From assembly GCA_023419995.1 (NCBI GenBank), contig JAEZXF010000352.1, positions 1 to 5,140 of the forward strand: a stretch of 5,140 nucleotides of DNA, read 5' to 3'. Each line of letters begins with the position of its first letter. Position 1 is the first letter of the stretch. A program made the position numbers and the translations under genes. The notes beneath the pieces were generated by a model. It was not told the DNA's origin and did not search any database. It saw only the letters and a program-made list of their open reading frames with translations. This document shows, piece after piece, positions 1 to 5,140 of the stretch. The DNA is from Pseudomonadota bacterium. Its GTDB lineage: Bacteria; Pseudomonadota; Alphaproteobacteria; Rhizobiales; Rhizobiaceae.

Positions 1-666
1 GCCCAGGTGCAGAAGCTCGAGGCCGTGCTGCAGCAGAAGCAGCTGCGCGCGCCCTTCGCCGGCAAGCTCGGCATCCCGCGCGTCGACGAGGGCCAGTACC
101 TGTCGCCCGGCGTCGCCGTGGTCACGCTGCAGGACCTCGACACCATGCGCGCCGACTTCACCGTGCCCGAGCAGCGGCTGAGCCAGCTCCGCATCGGCCA
201 GAAGGTGCGCCTGTCCGCCGACGGCGACGACACAGTCTTCGCCGGCGAGATCACCGGCATCGACCCCAAGGTCGACCCGTCGAGCCGGCTCGTCGCCGTG
301 CGCGCGGCGATCGACAACCCCGAGGGCCGGCTGACGCCGGGCCAGTTCGTGCGCATCAATGTCGAGCTGCCGCAGGAGGACGGCGTCATCGCCCTGCCGC
401 AGACGGCGGTGGTGACCAGCCTCTACGGCGACTACGTCTACGTCGCGCGCAAGCCCGAGGGCGCGGACGACAAGCTGGAGGCTAGGCAGATCTTCGTGCG
501 GGTCGGCCGCCGCTCCGGCCGCGACGTCGAGATCGTGTCCGGCCTGTCGCAGGGCGACATGGTCGTCACCGCCGGCCAGAACCGCCTGTCGAACGGCACG
601 CCCGTCGCCATCGACAACACCATCGACCCGGCGACCGGCATGAAGCAGGAGGCGGCCGCGCAATGA
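1..666 (+). CDS. RND efflux pump periplasmic adaptor subunit (membrane fusion protein), 5'-truncated by window edge
   Basis: This adaptor bridges an inner-membrane RND permease and an outer-membrane channel in the periplasm. The frame is open from base 1, so the GTG at 7 is an internal valine codon and the true start lies upstream. The window shows the last 221 residues of a protein usually about 370-400 long; the N-terminal lipid or signal anchor, first half-lipoyl motif and most of the helical hairpin are missing. In visible numbering, residues 1-14 are the end of the coiled-coil hairpin (Gln/Leu rich). About 15-45 is the second lipoyl half, with the family's APFAG at 17-21 and GQYLSPG at 31-37. 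About 46-122 is the beta-barrel (LTPGQFVRINVEL at 111-123). About 125-205 is the membrane-proximal domain, with ALPQTAV at 131-137 and GLSQGDMVV at 181-189. The gene overlaps the permease start by 4 bases. Family assignment is firm; substrate is unknown. Confidence 0.94.
   Translation, partial: AQVQKLEAVLQQKQLRAPFAGKLGIPRVDEGQYLSPGVAVVTLQDLDTMRADFTVPEQRLSQLRIGQKVRLSADGDDTVFAGEITGIDPKVDPSSRLVAVRAAIDNPEGRLTPGQFVRINVELPQEDGVIALPQTAVVTSLYGDYVYVARKPEGADDKLEARQIFVRVGRRSGRDVEIVSGLSQGDMVVTAGQNRLSNGTPVAIDNTIDPATGMKQEAAAQ
647..652 (+). promoter_or_regulatory. Shine-Dalgarno site for the RND permease
   Basis: A perfect AGGAGG lies inside the last codons of the adaptor gene, 10 bases before the permease ATG at 663. 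With the ATGA stop/start overlap it supports that start and indicates coupled translation of adaptor and permease. Confidence 0.7.
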
Positions 667-3600
667 ACATCTCCGCCATCTTCATCCGCCGGCCGGTCCT
701 GTCGACCGTGCTCGGCCTCCTGATCCTGCTGCTCGGCTTCCAGGGCCTGTTCAACCTCCAGGTGCGCCAGTACCCCGAGGTCGAGGAGACGGTCATCACC
801 GTCACCACGGTCTACCCCGGCGCCAGCGCCGACCTGATCCAGGGCTTCATCACCGCGCCGATCTCGGCCGCCGTGTCGACGACCGAGAACGTAGACTACG
901 TCTCCTCGCAGAGCCGGCCGTCGGCCAGCGTCGTCACCGTGCAGATGCGGCTCGGCTCCGACCCCGACGCGGCGCTGACCGAGGTGATGTCCAAGGTGCA
1001 GCAGGTGCGCAGCCAGCTGCCCTCCGACGCCGAGGACCCGACCATCGTCAAGGGCACGGGCATGCAGTTCGCCACCATGTACCTGGCGCTGCAGAACCCG
1101 AACATGACCGCCGAGCAGGTGACCGAGTACATCGAGCGCGTCATCCGCCCGCGCATGTCGACCATCCCGGGCGTCGCCCAGGTCGAGATCATGGGCGCGG
1201 CCAACTACTCGATGCGCGTCTGGATCGATCCGATCCGCCTCGCCGCCCGCGGCATGACCGCGTCCGAGGTTCTGGCCGCCATCAACTCGTCCAACTTCCT
1301 CGCCGCCCCTGGCAAGACGCGCAACGAGTACGTCACCTACCCGGTGACCATGGAATCGACCCTGCAGACGCCGGAAGCCTTCGGCGCCCTGCCGCTGAAG
1401 GCCAGCGGCGACGAGGTCGTGCGCCTGCGCGACGTCGCCGAGGTCGAGCTGGCGGCCGAGAGCTCCGACATGGTCGTGACCTTCAACGGCACGCCCGGCA
1501 CCTTCATCGGCGTGTTCCCGACCCCGTCGGCCAACCCGCTCGACACCGCCTCGGCCGTGCTCGACGAGCTGCCCGCCATCCAGGCCAGCCTGCCCGACGG
1601 CATGACGATCACGCTGATGTACGACGCGACCGAATCGATCAGCGCGTCGATCGAGGAGGTGTTCAAGACCATCGCCGAGGCGGTCGCCATCGTCGTCGTC
1701 ATCATCCTCCTGTTCCTCGGCTCGTTCCGCTCTGTGCTGATGCCGATCGTCACCATCCCGCTGTCGCTGATCGGCGTCTGCTTCGTGCTGTTCGTCCTCG
1801 GCTACTCGATCAACCTCCTGTCGCTGCTGGCGATGGTGCTCGCCATCGGCCTCGTCGTCGACGACGCCATCGTCGTGGTCGAGAACATCCACCGCCACAT
1901 CGAGGAGGGCCTGTCGCCCAAGCAGGCCGCCTTCACCGGCATGAAGGAGATCACCGGCCCGGTGGTGGCGATGACCATCACGCTCGCCGCCGTGTTCGCG
2001 CCGCTCGCCTTCACCGGCGGCCTGACCGGCGCGCTGTTCCGCGAGTTCGCCATGACGCTCGCCGGCGCGGTCGTCATCTCCGGCATCGTGGCGCTGACCA
2101 TCACGCCGATGATGTCGGCGCGGCTCCTGAAGCGCGGCGGCCACAGCCGCTTCCAGCAGGCCGTCGACAACACCTTCGACCGCGTCTCCAACCGCTACGA
2201 GCGGCTGGTCGCCGGCTCGCTCAAGTACCGCCCGGTGACGCTGATGATGGTGGTCGTGCTGGTGGCGCTGACCGGCTTCCTGTTCATGAAGACGTCGGGC
2301 GAGCTCGCACCCGAGGAGGACGAGGGTGCGCTGTTCGCGCTGATCAACGCGCCGTCCTACGCCACCACCGACTACACCAACGCCTATGCCGAGCAGATGC
2401 GCGAGCTGACCAAGGACCTGCCCGAGCTCGACGCCAACTTCTCGGTCATCGGCTTCGGCGGCCAGACCAATTCCGGCTTCATGCTGTGGGCGTTCAAGGA
2501 CTGGTCGGAGCGCACCCGCTCGCAGAAGGAGATCCAGCAGGACATCCAGGCACGGCTGGCGCCCATCGCCGGCATCGAGGCGCTGGTCTTCGCCCCGCCG
2601 TCGCTGCCCGGCACAGGCGGCGGCCTGCCGATCTCGATGGTCATCCAGTCGACCGGCGATTCCAGCCGCGTCTTCGAGGTGGCCGAGGAGATCCGCCTCA
2701 AGGCGCAGGCCACCGGCCGCTTCATCGTGGTGCAGAACTCGCTCGCCTACAACGCGCAGCAGGTGACGATCACCATCGACCGCGACCGGGCCGCGGCCCT
2801 CAACCTGCCGGTGCGCGACATCGGCATGACGCTGAGCCTTCTGGTCGGCGGCGGCGCGGTCGCCCAGTTCGACCGCGATTCCAACAGCTACGACATCATC
2901 ATGCAGGTGCCGCAGGAATACCGCGACAACCCGGAGCGGCTGGGCGACTTCTTCGTCCGCAGCGCCACCGGCGAGATGGTGCCGCTGTCGGCGGTCATCA
3001 CCGTGTCGACCGGCGTCGCGCCGACGGCGATCCACCAGTTCAGCCAGCTGAACTCGGCGACGATCTCCGCCCTGCCCATGCCAGGCGTCACCACCGGCGA
3101 CGGGCTGGCGACCATCGAGGAGATCGCGCGGCCGCTGCTGCCCGACGGCTTCTTCATCGACTATGCCGGCCAGTCGCGGCTGGAGATCGAGCAGGGCAAC
3201 ACGATCATGATCGCCTTCGCGCTCGCGGTCGTCGTCATCTACCTGGTGCTCGCCGCCCAGTTCGAGAGCTTCCGCGACCCGCTCATCATCATGATGTCGG
3301 TGCCGCTGTCGATCTTCGGCGCCATCGTGCCGCTCAATCTCGGCCTCGGCACGCTGAACATCTACACGCAGGTCGGCCTGATCACGCTGATAGGCCTGAT
3401 CACCAAGCACGGCATCCTGATGGTGGAGTTCGCCAACCAGCAGCGCGAGGAGCACGGTCTCGGCCGCTTCGAGGCCATCGTCGCCTCGGCCAAGGTGAGG
3501 CTCAGGCCGATCCTGATGACCACGGCGGCGATGTCGCTCGGCGTCGTGCCGCTGATCATCGCCTCCGGCGCCGGCGCGGCGGCGCGCTACTCGATGGGCC

Positions 3601-3743
3601 TCGTCATCTTCACCGGCGTCATCATCGGCACGGCGTTCACCCTGTTCGTGGTGCCGATGTTCTACACCTTCATCGCGCGCAAGGAGCTTGCGCACGACAA
3701 GGACGACGTTCCGCAGGCGGCTCCGGCTGAAGCGGCGCACTGA
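663..3743 (+). CDS. RND (HAE-1/AcrB-like) multidrug efflux permease, inner-membrane subunit
   Basis: This is a proton-driven exporter that works as a trimer in the inner membrane and passes substrates to the adaptor and an outer-membrane channel. It is complete at 1026 residues, within the usual 1020-1050. The layout is the duplicated RND plan: TM1 at about 10-30, a large periplasmic loop at 31-335, TM2-TM6 at about 336-485, TM7 at about 524-542, a second periplasmic loop at 543-845, and TM8-TM12 at about 846-1003. The proton-relay residues are present: Asp400-Asp401 in TM4 (GLVVDDAIVVVENIH), Lys915 in TM10 (ITKHGILMVEFAN), and Arg946 and Thr953 in TM11 (RLRPILMTT). These match AcrB D407/D408, K940, R971 and T978, including the 31-residue K-R spacing. 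YPGASADLIQGF at 51-62 is also typical. From memory it resembles the MexI-type branch more than AcrB itself; this was not tested. The ATG at 663 is supported by the SD site and the MNISAIFIRRP start. The cytoplasmic tail after TM12 is short and Ala-rich. Drug range cannot be read from the sequence. Confidence 0.97.
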   Translation: MNISAIFIRRPVLSTVLGLLILLLGFQGLFNLQVRQYPEVEETVITVTTVYPGASADLIQGFITAPISAAVSTTENVDYVSSQSRPSASVVTVQMRLGSDPDAALTEVMSKVQQVRSQLPSDAEDPTIVKGTGMQFATMYLALQNPNMTAEQVTEYIERVIRPRMSTIPGVAQVEIMGAANYSMRVWIDPIRLAARGMTASEVLAAINSSNFLAAPGKTRNEYVTYPVTMESTLQTPEAFGALPLKASGDEVVRLRDVAEVELAAESSDMVVTFNGTPGTFIGVFPTPSANPLDTASAVLDELPAIQASLPDGMTITLMYDATESISASIEEVFKTIAEAVAIVVVIILLFLGSFRSVLMPIVTIPLSLIGVCFVLFVLGYSINLLSLLAMVLAIGLVVDDAIVVVENIHRHIEEGLSPKQAAFTGMKEITGPVVAMTITLAAVFAPLAFTGGLTGALFREFAMTLAGAVVISGIVALTITPMMSARLLKRGGHSRFQQAVDNTFDRVSNRYERLVAGSLKYRPVTLMMVVVLVALTGFLFMKTSGELAPEEDEGALFALINAPSYATTDYTNAYAEQMRELTKDLPELDANFSVIGFGGQTNSGFMLWAFKDWSERTRSQKEIQQDIQARLAPIAGIEALVFAPPSLPGTGGGLPISMVIQSTGDSSRVFEVAEEIRLKAQATGRFIVVQNSLAYNAQQVTITIDRDRAAALNLPVRDIGMTLSLLVGGGAVAQFDRDSNSYDIIMQVPQEYRDNPERLGDFFVRSATGEMVPLSAVITVSTGVAPTAIHQFSQLNSATISALPMPGVTTGDGLATIEEIARPLLPDGFFIDYAGQSRLEIEQGNTIMIAFALAVVVIYLVLAAQFESFRDPLIIMMSVPLSIFGAIVPLNLGLGTLNIYTQVGLITLIGLITKHGILMVEFANQQREEHGLGRFEAIVASAKVRLRPILMTTAAMSLGVVPLIIASGAGAAARYSMGLVIFTGVIIGTAFTLFVVPMFYTFIARKELAHDKDDVPQAAPAEAAH

Positions 3744-3773
3744 CCCGCAGCGCAGCCATGCCCGCAGCGCGGG
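3744..3773. repeat. 10-bp direct repeat with small hairpin, after the permease stop
   Basis: CCCGCAGCGC occurs at 3744-3753 and again at 3761-3770, 7 bases apart, directly after the permease stop. The second copy runs into GGG and can fold as a 5-bp hairpin (CCCGC-AGC-GCGGG, 3761-3773) immediately before the terminator stem. The repeat is real in the sequence. A function is not evident and, at this GC content, it may be chance. Confidence 0.4.
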
Positions 3774-3804
3774 AAGAGGCCGGCCTCGCTGCCGGCCTCT
3801 TTTT
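3774..3804 (+). terminator. Rho-independent terminator of the efflux operon
   Basis: A perfect 11-bp GC-rich stem (3774-3784 pairs with 3791-3801; AAGAGGCCGGC and its complement) has a 6-base loop and ends in a run of five T (3800-3804). It lies 30 bases after the permease stop and reads in the + direction. On the - strand the same stem follows the pseudoazurin stop directly but has only two T after it. It may therefore stop both convergent transcripts, with better form for the efflux operon. The last T of the run is also part of the opposing gene's stop codon. Confidence 0.87.
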
Positions 3805-4247
3805 CATTCCGGCAGCGCCTCCAAGATCCTCGCGAACGCCGCCCTCGCCTTCAGCGGGTGCGGCCCGGCGACCGCCCGCGCCAGCGCGTCCTTGTCCGGC
3901 AGGTCGCCGACGACGACCAGCGCCACCATGCCCACGGCATAGTGCGACTTGCACTTGACCAGGTAGACGCCTTCCTCGGTCAGCGTCACGGTGAAGTCCT
4001 CGCCGATCCCGCCCTTGAACGCCTCGGCGCCGCCGGGGAACAGGCCCCTTATCGTCTCGGCATTGTGGTAGCCGTCGACCGGCACGAAGCGGATCGCGTC
4101 GCCCGGGGCGGCGTGGATGAAGTTGGGCGCGAATACCATGTCGCCGTCGGGGCCCTGGCCCAGCATGCGCATCTCGTGCTCGGCCGCGTGGGCCGCGCCA
4201 ACGCCCAGCACGGCCGTCACCGCCAGAACTCGCGCCAATGTTCTCAT
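3804..4247 (-). CDS. Pseudoazurin, periplasmic type 1 blue copper protein
   Basis: This is a small cupredoxin that carries single electrons in the periplasm, classically from the bc1 complex to copper nitrite reductase or N2O reductase. It is complete at 147 residues. Residues 1-21 are a Sec signal peptide (MRTLARVL, hydrophobic core, AHA cleavage site), giving a mature 126-residue protein. The copper ligands are His61, Cys99, His102 and Met107. Counting from Ala22 these become 40, 78, 81 and 86, exactly the classical pseudoazurin numbering. Other family marks are HNAETI (61-66), GAEAFK (73-78), Met16 (mature) and a C-terminal helical tail after VVVGD (111-115). The copper loop reads KCKSHYAVGM, where known pseudoazurins usually have KCTPHYGMGM; the Pro next to His81 is Ser here. 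The mature chain has 17 acidic and 11 basic residues. GAGGGA (4255-4260) lies 7 bases before the ATG as a likely SD site. The gene is on the same strand as moeA. No partner reductase is in the window. Family is firm; partner is inferred. Confidence 0.96.
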   Translation of the reverse strand: MRTLARVLAVTAVLGVGAAHAAEHEMRMLGQGPDGDMVFAPNFIHAAPGDAIRFVPVDGYHNAETIRGLFPGGAEAFKGGIGEDFTVTLTEEGVYLVKCKSHYAVGMVALVVVGDLPDKDALARAVAGPHPLKARAAFARILEALPE

Positions 4248-4254
4248 GAGCCCG

Positions 4255-4260
4255 TCCCTC
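4255..4260 (-). promoter_or_regulatory. Shine-Dalgarno site for pseudoazurin
   Basis: On the - strand, GAGGGA lies 7 bases before the ATG at 4247-4245. It is purine-rich with good spacing, and agrees with the start chosen from the signal peptide. Confidence 0.55.
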
Positions 4261-4303
4261 GCGCCGGATGATCCTTACCGGAGATAGGCGGGATCGCCGG
4301 CGC
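4261..4303 (-). promoter_or_regulatory. Imperfect inverted repeat in the pseudoazurin leader
   Basis: The arms GCGCCGG (4261-4267) and CCGGCGC (4297-4303) are complementary, and inside them GATCC (4270-4274) pairs with GGATC (4291-4295). This makes 12 base pairs with a 2/1 internal bulge and a 16-base loop. It sits immediately upstream of the SD site, where a leader hairpin or an operator could act. No known binding motif (such as an FNR box) is recognised in it, and GC-rich DNA makes chance pairing likely. Confidence 0.28.
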
Positions 4304-4320
4304 CCGCCATGCGTCCGGCC

Positions 4321-4352
4321 CGCGGCAGCACCCGAAGCATCATTCTGCCGCG
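4321..4352 (-). terminator. Possible hairpin terminator or attenuator after moeA
   Basis: A perfect 8-bp inverted repeat (CGCGGCAG at 4321-4328, CTGCCGCG at 4345-4352) with a 16-base loop starts 4 bases beyond the moeA stop. No T-run follows it on the - strand, so it is at best a weak or Rho-assisted terminator or an mRNA 3'-end stabiliser. Whether moeA transcripts read on into the pseudoazurin gene depends on it. Confidence 0.3.
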
Positions 4353-4356
4353 CGGC

Positions 4357-5140
4357 TCAGAACGGCAGGAAACGCAGCACGTCGCCCTTCTCGATCCGCT
4401 CGGCCGCCGCGGGGATGACGGCCAGCCCGTCCGCCGCGGCGAGCATGGCGAGCCGGGCCGAGAAGGTCGGCGCCAGCAGCTCCGCCTCCGGCTCGCCGGA
4501 CGCGGCCTCGCCGACGATGCGCACCGGCCGGAACTCGATCCGGCCGGGATGGCGCGTCTCCGCCGTCGCCGCCCGCACCGTGGTGAACACCGGCCGCAGC
4601 CGGGCGATGCCGCCGCGCCGCGCCGCCACGCACGACCCGATCATCCGCCACGTCACGAAGGCCGAGACCGGGTTGCCCGGCAGGCCGAGATAGATCGCCT
4701 TGCCGAGCGTGCCGACGGTCAGCGGCTTGCCGGGCTTCATCGCCACCTTCATCACCCGCGCCTGCCCGCCGGCCTCGGCCAGCAGGCGCGGCATGTGGTC
4801 CTCCTCGCCGACCGACACCCCGCCGGTCGTGACGACGAGGTCGGCGCGGGAGGCCGCGTGCTCCAGCGTCCTGCGCAGCAGGCCGGGCTCGTCCGCCACC
4901 GCGCCGAGGTCGATCGTCTCGATCCACGGCTCGGCCAGCGCGGCGCGAAGCTGGAAGCGGTTGGAGTTCCATATCTGGCCGGGCGCCAGCACCTCGCCGG
5001 GCTGGCGCAGCTCCGACCCGGTCGAGAAGATGGCGACGCGCAGCCGGCGGTGGACGCCGACCCGCGCCGCGCCCGCCGCCGCCAGCGCGGCGGCCTCGCG
5101 CGCCCCGATCAGCACCCCGGCAGGCAGGACCGTGCTGCCC
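4357..5140 (-). CDS. moeA: Molybdopterin molybdenumtransferase MoeA, 5'-truncated by window edge
   Basis: This cytoplasmic enzyme of molybdenum cofactor synthesis inserts molybdate into adenylylated molybdopterin, the final step of basic Mo-cofactor assembly. The frame is open to the window's right edge: before the GTG at 5115-5113 the codons read GSTVLPAG, which fits the family, so that GTG is internal. The last 260 residues of about 400 are visible. In visible numbering, the MogA-like cofactor-binding domain spans about 34-172. It carries STGSEL (39-44; family GDEL), the IWNSNRF region (56-62), TTGGVSVGEED (104-114, with the conserved Asp at 114), KPGKP (135-139) and LPGNPVSAF (153-161). 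The C-terminal beta-barrel domain follows at about 180-260, ending in ADGLAVIP (236-243) and FLPF (257-260). The usual Gly-Ser stretch before the last motif is replaced by TFSARLAML (225-233). The gene lies 109 bases upstream of pseudoazurin on the same strand. A MoeA-like paralogue cannot be excluded without the N-terminus, but all core motifs are intact. Confidence 0.95.
   Translation of the reverse strand, partial: GSTVLPAGVLIGAREAAALAAAGAARVGVHRRLRVAIFSTGSELRQPGEVLAPGQIWNSNRFQLRAALAEPWIETIDLGAVADEPGLLRRTLEHAASRADLVVTTGGVSVGEEDHMPRLLAEAGGQARVMKVAMKPGKPLTVGTLGKAIYLGLPGNPVSAFVTWRMIGSCVAARRGGIARLRPVFTTVRAATAETRHPGRIEFRPVRIVGEAASGEPEAELLAPTFSARLAMLAAADGLAVIPAAAERIEKGDVLRFLPF

Noticed and set aside
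3375..3403. An 11-bp direct repeat (GGCCTGATCAC) with an 18-base period inside the permease
   Set aside because: It encodes the repeated Gly-Leu-Ile-Thr pattern of TM10, which is expected in this permease family, so it is protein-driven and not a DNA element.
2486..3730. A 414-codon open frame on the + strand, out of phase with the permease
   Set aside because: It is Arg/His/Gly/Ala-rich with no recognisable fold and lies wholly inside the permease gene; it is a composition shadow, not an overlapping gene or frameshift.
438..3740. An open frame of 1100 codons on the - strand, antisense to the permease
   Set aside because: Its translation is a low-complexity run of Arg, Asp, His, Gly and Ala, the normal shadow of a GC-rich gene whose third positions are G or C. 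It has no domain, and the + strand frame is a full, well-conserved RND permease.
3858..4271. An open frame on the + strand opposite pseudoazurin
   Set aside because: It is fully antisense to a gene with a clean signal peptide and copper ligands, and its product resembles nothing known to me.
4270..4320. Possible -10 (TATCTC) for pseudoazurin on the - strand
   Set aside because: No credible -35 element is found at about 17 bases upstream, and the match is too weak to call a promoter.
4340..4972. A 210-codon - strand frame overlapping moeA in another phase
   Set aside because: It is Arg/Gly/Ala-rich with no motif, while the moeA frame holds all core MoeA motifs.

Overview
The window is GC-rich, compact bacterial DNA. 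GC or C at third codon positions, a Gram-negative tripartite efflux pump, and a pseudoazurin next to moeA together point to an alphaproteobacterium, perhaps a Hyphomicrobiales/Rhizobiales relative. This placement is inferred from base usage and gene types; no search was run.

Left part (1-3743, + strand): the 3' portion of an RND periplasmic adaptor gene overlaps by 4 bases (ATGA) with a complete gene for an inner-membrane RND permease of the HAE-1 multidrug family. The two are translationally coupled and form one pump. No outer-membrane channel gene follows: a strong intrinsic terminator closes the operon about 30 bases after the permease stop. The pump therefore probably uses a channel encoded upstream of the window or elsewhere (TolC-like).

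Middle (3744-3803): a short convergent intergenic region with a 10-bp direct repeat and an 11-bp-stem terminator. Its T-tract touches the stop codon of the gene coming from the other side.

Right part (3804-5140, - strand): a complete pseudoazurin gene (periplasmic type 1 copper electron carrier, with signal peptide and all four copper ligands) lies 109 bases downstream of the 3' portion of moeA (molybdenum insertion into molybdopterin). The gap between them holds two inverted repeats. Both proteins are often associated with anaerobic or nitrogen-oxide respiration: MoeA supplies cofactor for molybdoenzymes and pseudoazurin feeds electrons to copper nitrite reductase or N2O reductase. None of those enzymes is encoded here, so the functional link is an inference.

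I see no mobile element, CRISPR array, tRNA or rRNA, and no convincing new multi-gene system. The points most worth checking are a serine at the usually proline position in the pseudoazurin copper loop, a shortened switch-loop region in the permease, and the hairpins between moeA and the pseudoazurin gene.
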